From NCBI RefSeq assembly GCF_910591885.1, contig NC_063280.1, forward strand, positions 3,472,001-3,536,000: a DNA stretch of 64,000 bases, written 5' to 3'. The DNA comes from Bombus terrestris (lineage: Eukaryota > Arthropoda > Insecta > Hymenoptera > Apidae). The notes under the pieces are model-generated. The model was not told the origin of the DNA, did no database searches, and saw only the letters and a list, made by a program, of their open reading frames with translations. A program made the position numbers and the translations under genes. This document shows positions 1-11,741 of the stretch, piece by piece (within the stretch, counting starts at the first letter, position 1; each line of letters begins with the position of its first letter).

Positions 1-450
1 TTCGCGGTATTACCGACGATTTGCTTAACACACATTTATAACATTACGATCTTCTGTTACGTGTATGGTACTTAAAGGCTTAGCAGAAAGATCGATGGTT
101 TAATGCGGCAACAAGTTTGTTGTATTACCAAGGTATTGAACCTTTTGGATCTCCTTTTTCGGATCTTTAGATGCCCGAAGTACCAGATCTTTGATTTCAT
201 TCACTTTGTGGCCTTTCGAAACTTCAAGTTACGATGCTTTGGAACTTTTTATCTCCGCACTTCTAACATTTCGGCCTTTCAATCCTTCGACGTTTAGAAT
301 TTAATTTAGATATTAGATCCTTAGATTTTTCAACTTTTAAATCTTCTTTCCAAGCTTCAGTCCGTGACCTTCGACCTTCGAATTATTGATCCCTGGATTC
401 TTCAACCTTTTGGTACTCAGCCAATGTTATTCAAATATTTTTAAGCTTAG
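1..450. repeat. Degenerate pyrimidine-rich tandem-like repeat
   Basis: The + strand is strongly C/T-rich and is built from irregular short units resembling CTTCGAACTT, CTTTGGAACTT and CTTTCAATC, spaced roughly 10-20 bases apart. No unit is preserved exactly. The same texture recurs at 35170-35630. It looks like an old, decayed simple repeat; nothing in it supports a gene. Confidence 0.4.
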
Positions 451-1040
451 ACCATTTAAATCATTGCCGTGAATCGTTGGAATTATACGATTCGCAAAAG
501 ATCACAAAGAATAATAATCAATGGAGAACGTATCACAACCGTATTTTTCCTCGACACGCGTATAGATCTCTTATTCGGGCTGTTTGTTCTTGGAGTTCCT
601 CCGCAGAAGCGTTTCCACGGATTCTGTAAACACTGCCATGGAACGTCAACAAATTTTCCTCGCCTTGTGATATCCGTCCATACAGATCGTTTGCTTGCCG
701 TTGAAAAATTTGGGAGGCGATGGCAACAGCTGAACAAACACGAGCGCCCTATTAATCGACGATACCTCGACAGAGAAACGCGAACGGCGAGCCGCTTTCA
801 AATATTTGAGGAATCTGTTGCGATACGACTGAATCCGGTAAATAATACATTATGCGCCATAATTAAACATTGTTTCAAAAACACGTAAAAAATGGGGCGC
901 GGTGCTCCACTGTCCCCATATTATGTCTATCAACTTATTTATCCAACGTTATTAATCAATTGCGAACCGACAAAGTCAAAGAACCTATAGACGTACTTTG
1001 TCACAAAATTATTTGTACTCACATAACGATACAATTATCA
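451..1040. other. No gene recognised
   Basis: A 139-codon + frame (469-888) opens with GTG rather than ATG, and an opposing minus frame covers much of the same stretch. Neither resembles a known protein or has splice signals, so I see nothing supportable here. Confidence 0.5.
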
Positions 1041-1765
1041 TTAACACTTTGACTGCCACGTTAGTCACATATGACCGGTCACGGTTTCTCCTGTGAGGCC
1101 ACGGTGGTCATTGATGACCGGAGCGCTTGAACTTCTTACAATTGTAAAAATTGTATGAAAATTGACAGTTAGGGCATTTTGAATATAACCGATAAATAGA
1201 AAATACTTTGAAATAAAAAGTGCCCCATTGAACAATTATACATTTTTATTAGAACATCAATAAAAAAAAAAAAAAAAAATGAGAACAAATCTTGCATCTA
1301 ACGGAGCACTGCGTTTGCATCCATATTTTTGAAGGGTAATCTACGAATATTATTATAAACACATCTTAGAAAATAATCGTAAATGCTGCTTTATAATCAT
1401 ATAATTGAAGTTAGAAGTTTGAACATACCTTGTTATTATATATAGAATGAGCAAATACTGTTTACTAATATCTTCTACACGTTTCAACATTATATTCTGG
1501 ACGTTTTGCTTTCGACGAAATTTCGAATGCGAATGGTTTGTTGAAATAAACGAAGCCTTGTTATAATATGTCGATATCAACTGTTACCAAGGCGCCACGG
1601 TGGTCACCCGTGACCATCAATAAGATAAACGGTCCATCGGGGAAGAATGTTGTCTTACATTATTAATTTATTATTATTTTGCCATTATATGCTTTGAATA
1701 ACAAAAATACTCCCATGACGTCCTATGCGAAACATGTGATTTCGGCGTGCTGGTTAAAGTGTTAA
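1041..1765. mobile_element. piggyBac-type non-autonomous element between TTAA sites
   Basis: A 717-bp segment lies between two TTAA tetranucleotides (1041-1044 and 1762-1765). Its ends are inverted: the left end reads CACTTTGACTGCCACG and the right end, reverse-complemented, reads CACTTTAACCAGCACG (12 of 16 identical), followed in both by a TCACAT motif. TTAA target sites and a CMCTTT-GAC-type terminus are the hallmark of piggyBac elements. Inside are palindromic boxes (GGTCATTGATGACC near 1116, GGTCACCCGTGACC near 1602) and an A18 run at 1262-1279. The longest frame (1353-1580, minus, 75 codons) does not resemble a piggyBac transposase, so this is a MITE or gutted copy. Confidence 0.65.
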
Positions 1766-3713
1766 CATTTCTATATCCGGTGGCAGGAACGTATTATCAA
1801 ACCAAATGCTAGTGTCCAGTGAGGTCACGTTGGTGTCACGCGCAAGTTGACCCTTTACGTAAAGTTTACGAACTTAAAATTTTCTACCAGAAAGACGCCG
1901 GCTGTTGTTTGAAGTTACTAGAAAATTCATGCTGACAGTAAAGTGTAAATGTATTTTTAACGCAGTTTGAAAAAATTGAAACATTTAACTCACCAAAAAC
2001 CTTGGTATAAAATTACATTAAAAAAGATCTTAATTTTTTCTACGTCAATTCAGCATGCAGAGCAATATTCAATTACTAAAGAATTGTGTTAGCGAAATTA
2101 ATTAGCAAACAAAAATTATATTTACACGATACTTCATCAACCCGCTATGTAACAACGTCTATGAATTAAAATAAAAGAGAATCGAGAAAACCTAGAAACC
2201 GCGCTCTTACTGTCTGATGCGTATCGATTTAAATTCCCGCGATCACGGTTTCACACAGTTTCCCTTGTTCGCCATATTGGTACACCCGCGCTCGTTTCAT
2301 TTGCCGTTTAATTGCAACTCTCTCGTCTTCTGTCTCGATCCTACGTCAAAATAGAAATCACCAGGAACACGTGGTGTGCACTTTTTGCTGTGTGATTGTT
2401 TTCACGATGTCGATTGTCATGCGGTGGATTCCAGAAAAAGGGACGTGAAAACAAGACCATATTCGAGTGAAACGACGTATAATTCTGCAGGGAACCTTTG
2501 CCAAACTCCTTTAACGCGATTCAGCAGGAAATTCCACGTGGAATGTCCCGTAAACGTGGAAAATCCCATTTCTTCGTCTCGACCAAGCCGACGTTATACA
2601 CGATTATATTACGTACGCGGCTCTGTTTTCCTCTGAAATAGCCAGGCTTGTCGGAAAAAATTAGCATAAACGCCGGGAACGCGTAACGTTGTTATGCCTG
2701 TGTAGGACAGTGGGAAAACACTAGTATACATCCTCGTGCCTGTGACTAACGTTCCTGTAACCGTTGTTACGGTATTCGTATGCGAAAGTTAACGCGCTGA
2801 AGTTAAATAATAGATGTCTATTTTTGTTATTCCGATAAAAGTGCAGCTTATCAGATCGCAATTAACTACAAGGTTATTCGCTCTTAATTAAAATTACATA
2901 CGCTAACAGAAGCTTAAAAATCAGTAGTTGCTTGCGTATTTAAATATTAGTAAGTTTTGTTTCAGAAATTTCATAAATCTTTAGATAAGTATCTTAAGTA
3001 AATCTTTAAACTTATTAGAATTTATTACTATTATTAATTATAACTTTTTTTGAATTATAACACTCTTTCGTACTATTTATCTTTCAAACATTCTTTCATT
3101 CGCCACTGTATGTATTCACATCTGAGAATTCCATATTCACAGTACGTGCATTCGTTAATGAAAATCTATATTCGAATAATTATAATCAACCTGTGATGAT
3201 AACATCTTATGCACTATCCAATCATTATATGCGTGGCGATAAATATACATTTGACGCATCCTTTTATACGCGAATTACACTTCAATCGCGTTCGTTACCA
3301 ACTTGTCGAGATACAGCTACTTCCCTCGCGTTTCTCGTCTAATAATTATTTTAATATTCCTGCCTAGAGCGAGTGTTTTAACTGCTTCAGTTTCGTTAAA
3401 CATAGCCGATATCGTTGCCCACGAAGTGCCAAGTGATTTTATCCTCGCCTCTCTAAATGATCTCCCCCTTATTTCCCTACGCATGATCGAACGCCCCTCT
3501 TCTCTTCCTCTTCCATCGGTAAATGGTTTATTAAACGCGATGCTGTATTATTATAATAATTATGCAAATATTCCAGTTAGCCTTGCAGGGGAGCTGTAGG
3601 GGCTACGGCGAGACCTTGTATTACTATCTGGTTAAGAAAGCTGTCGTCTCCTCTCTTCGTACGCTTGCATCGATAATTAAACTAGTGCGCAAGCTCACGA
3701 CGCGACGTTGAAA
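1766..3713. other. No gene recognised
   Basis: This is AT-rich DNA with a moderately CpG-rich patch at about 2200-2640. Short frames at 2376-2636 and 3303-3599 lack family resemblance and clear splice boundaries. Confidence 0.45.
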
Positions 3714-3948
3714 ATGGAAATTTATCCGCTCGTCACATTCAGACGCGCTAATTCCTCCTCCGGCTTTTGCCATCGTAACATTAATCACCGGCTGCTAAAA
3801 CCATTATTTCTATCCTATACACGAGTGTGTACATACAGGTAAACTGTATTTCTTCGCCTTCCGATTTATCAATTATTTTACTATTTCCTCTGGTTGTTTC
3901 AGTCATGTTAGGATATCACGGATGGGGCGTCATTGGATATTCGGTTGA
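3714..3948 (+). CDS. Weak two-exon small ORF candidate (56 codons)
   Basis: An ATG at 3714 in an AAAATGG context opens a 125-nt frame that ends at a CATACAG|GTAAAC donor (3839). The 64-bp interval to 3902 has a long pyrimidine-rich tract ending in GTTGTTTCAG, a very good 3' splice site, and is the size of a short hymenopteran intron. Spliced, exon 1 (phase 2) continues at 3903 for 14 more codons to TGA at 3946-3948. Without splicing the frame stops at once (TAA inside the donor). The predicted peptide starts MEIYPLVTFRR, is basic, and has no domain or signal peptide I recognise. The intron is more convincing than the protein; this could equally be a non-coding transcript. No promoter was identified. 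Confidence 0.22.
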
Positions 3949-4612
3949 CGTTACTACGTACATTGATTTGCACGCCTTGTAGGTTCGGTTCCTAATAAAA
4001 TCGGAGTAATGAAGAAGCGATTTCAGGGCCAGACTTTGATAATGTAACAAAATAGAATAATTGCTTACGCAGATATCTGCAAATTTTTTTAGGATATACG
4101 TGTTAATAATTAGAGCAGGGAAAGCTTCGATAAGATATATACCTCTTCAAGGCTTTCGTCAGAGTCAAAGAAGTGAACGCCAGTTTCTTGCGTCGCAGTC
4201 GCAAAACGGTTGATCCATCTGGCTTATGACGCAGTACCGAAGAAGGTCAAATTTATGGCGCCTTCGAGTATTTATCACTTTCTCTTCTTGATAATGAGTT
4301 TCGTAGTTCTAACAGATACTGGACGTCTTGAATTATTCTAAATAATCGAATCATTGTGTTCTTTGACGTACGTCTTGCCAAGTGAATTTAGAAAATGACA
4401 CTAACTAACGTGGTAGAAATTATGGAATCGAAGTTCTAAAACCAAAGAGTTCCTTTGTTTAAAGCGTTCCTGGTAAGTTAAAAAAAAACTTTCTGTAAAT
4501 TATCTCCGAGTTACTCGATCGGAATTACAACTTTAATTTAAAGACATCAAATCCCAACCGTCATTGAGAACCGTAAAAAAAGATCGTCGTTTAATTAGCT
4601 CAACGTATCTAT
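3949..4612. other. No gene recognised
   Basis: AT-rich DNA with a GTAAGT donor-like site at 4471 but no open frame leading into it. Confidence 0.5.
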
Positions 4613-4825
4613 TAGGTTGTCCGAAAAGTTTCTTTCGTTTCATAAGATGATAATAAAATGAACAACAATTTCTGTTTTATATTATTTTATTGAATTAGGT
4701 ATGATCCATTCCGTCCTATTTCTATTATTATTCGTGCAGAGTTCAATAAACTAATATAAAACAAAAAACATTATGTGTCTATTATTTCCTTACAAAACGA
4801 AGGAAACTTTTCGGACAACCCAATA
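4613..4825. mobile_element. Palindromic mariner MITE (copy 1)
   Basis: Both ends carry a mariner-type inverted repeat beginning TTAGGTTGTCCGAAAAG, with TA at each border. Unlike the other three copies here (21026, 33913, 39073), the inverted similarity runs far past the terminus: the right half, reverse-complemented, matches the left half for about 70 bases (TTTCxTTCGTTT, then AATAATAGAC, then TTTTATATTA). It therefore has two left ends and no right end. It has no coding capacity. Confidence 0.75.
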
Positions 4826-6440
4826 TATAACAATGTATCGCAACATATTATATAAGAACGTGGATAATTTTTGTTTGCCTTTTAATTCGTACGTGTCTCG
4901 ATCGTATACTCGCTAACCGCGAGACAATGCCATCCTGTAAACGCCTGCACGATCGTCTCGTGAAGTACGTGTTACCCCTGCCCGATCACAGCGTCATTCC
5001 TCGAGCATTTGCGTTCCAATGGCATCGATGGAATCTTCAAACGCGCTCCTAATACACGGATACGTAAAGTGGCCGGCGTTGTTATGGGGTCAAACGAGAT
5101 ACCGTTGCCTCTGTTAACTTAACCCGAGTCTCTTGCGCAAACTGCGGCGTATTTGAACGGCAGCCTCCTGCGCTTTCCTAATAGGATATTTTTTCCATTT
5201 CATCTGGGACAGACCGGCGACGCTCGTGGCCAGATTGCTTTCTATCTTGATACAGTCGGCCACTTATCACCGACTTATGCACAGAGGTCGAGCGATCGCA
5301 CGAAACGAGGCCTGTATGCATCTATGTCTCTCGTGCCTCGTGTAGTTCTTACTTCTAGCGACTATGTATCGCGGGACGACGCGACGTGATGGCTTTGTTC
5401 AAATTTCTTTGTGAAATGTCTCTAAACAATGTTCGATCGATAGAATAGAGATAGATATAAAAAATTGAAAATGTTTTATCGTTTTTGGAGAAAGCGTTAA
5501 ACATTAACACAAGCGTTGTCTCTTTGATTTAATTGTTTACTCGCGAACAACTCCATTTCGCAGTGGTTAAAGCAAGCTAATAAACAGAAAAGGCTGAAAC
5601 ACAGGTTGTTGCGTACCGCATTTTGTTAGTGGATATTATTCCAACGTGAAATATTCATAGCGCTAACAAAAATTTTGCATTTCAGCGAACGAATGCAAAA
5701 AATTCACTATCATCGCGAATATTTTATTCTTCATGTGTATAAAATTACACTCGCGTAAATATTCGTATTCGTCAGGAAATTTGAAGTGGCGTTTTGCGAT
5801 CTCACAGATTTATATTTCTAATGACGCAGCACGCCTAAGTGTACGATATCATTATTGGGAATATAATTAAGTTTCAAGTAACGCCGCATTAAAATCGCAT
5901 CAACATTACATACAGAGTTCTCTTATATTAGACCGAAGTATTTTTCGGTTCTCGTTTCACGGTTTTTCAAGGGAAAGAATATTTCGGAAGTTTTGACGAA
6001 GTAAAAAACACGACTAAAATTATTCTCGACCTAGTAACGCAGCGAAGCGGCTAATCTCCTTCACGAACGGTATCACAGCGTTTCCGTGAAAATGAAAACG
6101 TCTTGTAGATGCAGCGACTCGTTTGCAAGTTTCCTTAATTAAATCGAGGTAAATGGACCAGCGTCGATGTGTTGGCAGCTGTTCGAAACCGCAGAAGAAG
6201 GTTCCGGTAGGCTGATGTCGACAGTGTAATACGTATACACCATTATTCAAAAGTAGAGTCTCAAAAGTCTGAAAATCAAATAAGGCACAGTAGGAAACTT
6301 TCACGCGGAGAATGGGATACTGCTTCCGTAGGGAGAATCCTATTTTCCATTACGATTATCACCACGTTCAACGGACATTTGTCAAACGTCAAACTGGCAC
6401 GGTTTCAGCGTTAGCAAAGCGACAAGAAGCGAACGCTAAG
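4826..6440. other. No gene recognised
   Basis: Mixed AT-rich sequence with a CpG-richer block at 4900-5390. Frames at 5153-5389 (+) and 6020-6304 (minus) do not resemble known proteins. Confidence 0.45.
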
Positions 6441-6963
6441 AGGAGAGGCTCGATCAATTAACAATGAAAAGGAGTGCGGCGAGTGGAAAGGCGCGCGAGC
6501 CTCGTGCGAACGCGCGCGGATTTCACAATAACTTGTCAACGTAAGCGAGCGTATTAGACGCAGAGTTCTGAATCGATCGTCGTATCTTGCGCAACCGACG
6601 GATTGTTTGATACACGCAACGTGTGTGCATAGATCCGGTCAGCACACGTTGCGTTCATTCGATCGGAGTGCGTTGACTTGGCCCCAGGCTCGTGTCTCCA
6701 CGCTCGAGCGAGCTTCCCACCTCGTTTCTCGCTTTTTCTGCGCGTTCAGTTTTCGGCCGTGCTTTCAATCGCCTCGTGAATTTCCTTGCATCTCGAGTAC
6801 ACCAAAATTCCATTTATCCGATTCCGTCGATCCCGTAAAGGCAGAACTCGCAAATGGTGAATTTTTCGAGATTAAATTCAAGGGCAGTGTCGGCAATTAC
6901 ATCGCGGAGATAACACTGTGCGCATACGATTTATTATCAGAGGTCGATAGTGCTCCGGTGTAA
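6441..6963 (+). promoter_or_regulatory. CpG-rich island with an open frame, promoter-like
   Basis: This block is noticeably richer in CG dinucleotides than its surroundings (GGCGCGCGAG, CGCGCGCGG near 6490-6520) and resembles a promoter or 5' UTR patch. A + frame at 6607-6963 runs 118 codons from a non-ATG start; its last 45 residues (containing GEFFEIKFKGSVGNYIAEI) look protein-like, but I recognise no family and see no clear acceptor. The promoter call rests on composition alone. Confidence 0.2.
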
Positions 6964-7820
6964 TGGAAGAGACGACTGCATTTGTATACGTTGGTATAGC
7001 TACAGCGATTGTGCTGAACTTTCGAATGACGATGGGAATTTTCGTTGACGTAGCGATTTTTGACACGTGGGAATTTTACGCGCCAAGATAACGACTGATG
7101 GATGTGCAGATGTGTACAGGTGATAGGGTGGTTCGTGAGACGCCAGTCTATACATTATATTTCCTACCACGCTTTGGTTTTTACTTTTGCTTGGTGAAGT
7201 TTGTACGTTAAGGATAGAGCATCGAATGGCGGACTGAATTCGTGATTTATTAGTTATGTATTCACATTGCACGCTTTTATTCATGAGCAGAATTTTCTAC
7301 CTGTACTATCAAGATATTTTGCAGCACAACTTTTTCCTTGGAGATTTTACATACAAAAATGCCAATTCATCTCGACCGAGCAATGATATGAAGCTTAATA
7401 AATTTTGTTAGTTGCGTTTGTTTTATATGATAAGCAAGCAATTCGTACAAATATTTTAATATTAAGAAATAGGTAAAGCAGTTCATGAATGAAATGAAAG
7501 GTATCTATAATTTTGTTAGTTACCTTCCGACGAAAGTAACATTGTGCTTATAATTCTAAACGTTTAACCATCTATCGATTGTGGGAAGGTGCGAGTTAGG
7601 AAACAGAAAAATTCCTGTGAAATGTGTTACCTCTTCTAAACGTTTCTCTAAAATCTCTAAAAATACCGTCTACGTATATATTTTGAGGAAGTTTGCACAA
7701 AGCGAATATGACGTAAACGTTAGTTTCTTCGAAAGACATTTAAACTCGTTTCCACCGGAACAAGTATGCTTAGAAACAACAAAACACCGTTTTACAAACG
7801 ACTAACCCGTTTCATTCTAG
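6964..7820. other. No gene recognised
   Basis: Short frames occur on both strands, including a 75-codon + frame at 7581-7805 without an ATG start. The stretch ends in a good polypyrimidine/acceptor, TTTCATTCTAG at 7810-7820, used for the next candidate. Confidence 0.45.
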
Positions 7821-8139
7821 AAATGAAACGGACTCGTATGCAAATCTAACGCGATTGAATATTCTCTGTGCACGCACACGTACAAAAAATCAAAAAAAGA
7901 AGAAGCTGAACGTTGCAATCGCCGTGTTAAACAGGTAATTAATTATTGTTAATAACGTGACCAGTTGCATAGTGGATGCACACAGCGCCCGTTAGACGCG
8001 ATAAAGAGTATAAATCAAACGTTGCATTCCGGTGTTGCGATTTCTTGTCCATTTTTTTAGGATTAACCGTGAACTCAGTGCCACGAGTTCGGTTGAAAGC
8101 GGCGGACATTTACGTAATATACGACTCGGGTTGCTGTAA
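7821..8139 (+). CDS. Weak candidate: last two exons of an unrecognised gene
   Basis: After a strong acceptor (TTTCATTCTAG) at 7820 an open frame runs to an AACAG|GTAATT donor at 7935. The 126-bp interval ends with ATTTTTTTAG at 8060. Joining 7934 (phase 2) to 8061 keeps one frame open to TAA at 8137-8139. The predicted tail of about 62 residues contains NET and NLT glycosylation-type motifs, a lysine run and a segment reading LNVAIAVLNRINREL, then ends SVESGGHLRNIRLGLL. No in-frame ATG occurs, so at least one upstream exon would be required and I could not find it. A different 59-codon ATG frame (7976-8155) overlaps the proposed intron. I do not recognise the protein. Confidence 0.22.
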
Positions 8140-10058
8140 CAGTTCTACTGAATAATCGAGTAACAGTGTCGCTGTTACGTCTGAAGGAATTAATGAGTCC
8201 TTGATACCATGACGATTTCGTGGGAAGAGAATCTTACACGGTTCATAGAACGTGCAACTTACAGCGATCCTAGCTTTGATTTTTTATTGAGAAAGTATAT
8301 ATTGCACTTGTCAAGAAGAATACCTGTTCGTTCCTGAATTCTGCTCTTACTATAAAAACATATCCAATATCAGGGGTAAATACTTAATCGCACATTGTTT
8401 TTCCTGGTATGTAAACTTCTCAGTAGTTACATCGATCAATTCCATGTTGTACGAAGATTCCAAATTCGTTATCTGGATATATAAATAATATTAAATATTT
8501 GAAAAATAAAGATTGTATTTTCATCGATTCATTTATCATAAGGAAGTAGCATAGATAACTGCAAATTCCATCTGCTCTCTTCTAAGTCTTACAAATAACT
8601 TTTACAAATTCCTAGATCGTTGTTCTGCATAAACACAAGATTTGGCTCGATTATTTTTCTCCCTTGATAATTTAGATCTCAATCGATCGGTCGGATTAAT
8701 TATCTTTCTTTGTTCTAACACTTACGAATAGTGGATGTATCATAATTTGCCTTAATCCTCCTGCGGTCCTCGACAAACAGAAAGATCTTTAATGTTCTAA
8801 GAAAACACCTAACAAAACTTCTAATGGCCCGAAACTGAGCCAAGAAACATAGCAGGGTCGGATTAGTTCGTAGCGAATCTTAACGGTTCCTAAACGTTTC
8901 TAACGATTTCTTAACAACGACCTCGAGTATATAATTCCGCGTTAGAGCCGATGTCAAGCGATTCTCAATCATCCTCGATGCCTTCTCGACCGAACCGTTC
9001 GGTGAAGACGGTTCGGCGAGATCGGTACAACAATAATGACGTCCGTGGCAGGCGGTCATTAGCTGCGATCGTTGTAACGATTTCCACGCTTTCGTTAATT
9101 TTCGAGCAGAGCCGAGCAGCAACGGGTAAAAAAACGTTAGGCGATCGCTTCGGCGAGAAAGTCCATCGGATACGAGGAAAGAAGTTCTGACGGAAAGACG
9201 AGCAGGTCAAGTTCTCTGCGTGCGTTGGCTCGAAACCAGACCGGCTGAATCACGACACTCCATTTATGGATGATGCGCGGATTGGCGTTTAAAATTAATA
9301 TCGGCCGTCGCTCGAACGTCACAACAATTTCGCCCGTAAGAAGAAAGTCGAGCGGTCGTTGTGCGACGCCCAGGATCCTCTCTGCGATTAGTAACGCTGT
9401 AATTAGTCCGCGGGGCCATGCCTAGCGAATAAGAGTAAGATCTCGTCGATTTTCTCGCGAGAGTCCTTCGTTTTCCTCTGGAAAGTTTCCAGAAACGAGT
9501 AGATGAGGAAATATTTAAATTGAAATTTTGTTCAAATCGATAGAAACGTACACGGAACGTCGAAACACAGCGTAACGTATCGACTATAAAAAAAAAAAGA
9601 GCTACCTGAATTCCTCCTCAAAACGGAAATTTAATCCCTTGAATGCCCCTAAAAGACATTCTGATAGAACGTACGAATAATCGAAAAAATTATGGGAGGC
9701 TAGAGTGCAGATACCAATTATTACTGGAAATGTGTACTTCCAAATTGGCATGAAATTATCGAATGATCTAATACCTATTTACATGTATAGGTATTTTAGA
9801 AGTAATTACTTGAAGAAAAACTCTACATCTTTATTTCTGTATATCCGTGACCGGGAGACCGCTATAACGCAAAAAATAGAATTTAATGAAACAAAAATAT
9901 TCTAAATAAGGAGGGGTCCGTATTATTGTGCCCTTGAATATAAATTATGTTTTAGGTTATAAGATCTAGGAACAAAGGAACTAATAAATAGATTTCTATT
10001 TATGTTCCTTGTAGCCTTTGGCGAGAGCTATAACTTACTTTTGGTAATGTCCTTTTGC
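8140..10058. other. No gene recognised
   Basis: Overlapping frames on both strands at 8880-9322 shadow one another in a CpG-richer patch. Nothing else is identifiable. Confidence 0.45.
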
Positions 10059-10066
10059 TATAAATA
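10059..10066 (+). promoter_or_regulatory. TATA box of the small membrane-protein gene
   Basis: TATAAATA lies 42 bases upstream of the ATG at 10108. A start about 30 bases downstream would fall near 10090, giving a very short 5' UTR of roughly 18 bases. Confidence 0.4.
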
Positions 10067-10107
10067 TATGAACGTGCTCTCTATCGATTCTATTATATTG
10101 TAACACT

Positions 10108-10874
10108 ATGAGAGTAAAGGCCCAGATCAGCGTACACATATACGTTCTACTTATAATCGTACTTTTAATTATAGTTATACTTTTATTGATTTATTTAACC
10201 ACTCCTCATGTTCAGCCTGAACAGGTATGAATATTAAAATTTTTTCATTTACGTTCTTCTCACACAATTCGAAGTTACTTTGCTATTGATTTACGACCAA
10301 CTCAAAGAAGATTTTTCATACTTTTCCCAGCGATGCAAGATAGTAAATGTAGAAAATGGAAAATGAGGATAGAGTGGCAACTAAACAGCGATACGCGGTA
10401 AGAAGAATCGTTCCCAAAAAGGCGGGTGACCGTTAAGGTCCGCGACCTCTGGAATGAACCTTCGACTCGAATCATGGATATTCGTACGGAGCTTTTGTGA
10501 CAGTACCGCCGCCAGTATTCGTGACTGTTTTAACGACACCTTAACCAGAGGATAAAAAGGTAGGCCTTGGTTTAAATAACAGTTATTAAGACGCGCATTA
10601 ACCGTTCTCCAGAACTGTAAACTTACTTAACAGCTTTATCGATTATCTTTCGCATTTCATTTCGTATCTATCGCTCTCGAATCCAGTGTTTTTACAGTTG
10701 TCCAACAAGCGTACAACGAATCGCATTCAACACCATCCACACGCCACACGCAAAGTTCAAAGAAACTCGCAACATCATGTACCACTTCAAAGTAATGTGT
10801 TAAAAGCGGCAAAAAGCGTGATCGCTCGAACCGTTAAGCGAAAAATGGCACAGCACGAGCTCTACGTTTTATAA
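10108..10874 (+). CDS. Two-exon gene for a 97-residue membrane microprotein, unrecognised
   Basis: Exon 1 is 10108-10224 (39 codons, A at -3 of the ATG) and ends exactly on a codon at GAACAG|GTATGA. The intron (10225-10697, 473 bp) ends in GTGTTTTTACAG. Exon 2 is 10698-10874 (58 codons plus TAA), in the same phase. Reading through the donor gives TGA at once, so splicing is required. Residues 1-9 carry Arg2 and Lys4. Residues 10-31 are an almost unbroken Leu/Ile/Val helix, long enough for a transmembrane segment or signal anchor, with no obvious signal-peptidase site after it. Residues 32-39 are TTPHVQPE-like polar. Residues 40-97 are very basic and His-rich, with dibasic sites at 43-44 (KR) and 86-88 (KRK), then MAQHELYVL at the C-terminus. 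The topology fits a single-pass small membrane protein; a precursor cut at dibasic sites is the alternative. A TATA box lies just upstream and AATAAA signals lie about 200 bases downstream. I know of no family that matches. Confidence 0.5.
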
Positions 10875-11029
10875 ATGACATAGTTCTATTTTTTCATTGC
10901 CATATTCCTCGTACACACGATCATACATAAGTATTTAGGCACTTGCAAATTAATATCTAAGAAAAAAATATAGTAAATGTATTGTATAGCAATTAAGTCA
11001 GAAAAATATATAGATTGTATAGTAATACG

Positions 11030-11135
11030 CAAATGTACATAAAATGTCCGAACTAGAGTAGTCCTTATGATATCAAATAAATAAAATAATTTTTCCTCTG
11101 GGATACCATCTGTTCAGTTGCATTCATAAAAACAC
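11030..11135 (+). repeat. Dispersed repeat, partial copy
   Basis: ACATAAAATGTCC followed about 60-70 bases later by CATTCATAAAAA matches the family at 27651, 37789 and 44036, but the middle is diverged. It overlaps the polyadenylation signals of the small gene. Confidence 0.3.
11076..11085 (+). terminator. Polyadenylation signals
   Basis: Two overlapping AATAAA hexamers (11076-11081 and 11080-11085) lie about 200 bases after the stop of the membrane microprotein gene and would give a normal-length insect 3' UTR. Confidence 0.35.
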
Positions 11136-11699
11136 GGATGGCAAGGATATTAATCTTTTGACCGAATTGCACCAAGTTTTCGAATGCCTATGGACAATAG
11201 CGCATGTGCAATTAACATGTCGTTTTTATCGATTCGTTGGGAAGATGATTCGGTCTAACGATTCTTTTAAAACGCGATTTAGTGTAACGGATATGCTAGC
11301 TGGAAACTGGTTTTCATTTTTCGCAGGAATTGCTATTGATGCGAATTAGAGGCCGTTATCGACGGTGGACGGTGAAGTGTGACGAAACAGCATGAAAAAA
11401 CGGACGCGTGACGGTCGATCAGTTAATTGGCCGGTCTCGAGCGTAAGAACGCTGCCGATATTTACGCAAACGACTCCATTTTTGGCGATCGATTATTATC
11501 AACGGCCGCGTGTAAATCGCAAAACGTCGCGTTCGGTTACTCTCGTCATACTTTAACGTCCGCTTAGGAAACTTTCGACTCGTTGTGTCCATACGCCAAC
11601 AACGTTACCGAGGTGTCAATTCGCTGGAAAATGAAAGAATCACTCAACGACATCGAGCGTTACTGGTGGTTTCTTTTTCGGTTCTACGTCTGGCCGTAT

Positions 11700-11741
<42 letters not shown>

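Noticed and set aside
469..888. 139-codon + frame
   Set aside because: It begins with GTG, overlaps an opposing frame, and has no recognisable domain. Its length fits chance expectation.
7976..8155. 59-codon ATG frame
   Set aside because: It conflicts with the better-supported intron at 7935-8060 and has no recognisable features, though it cannot be excluded.
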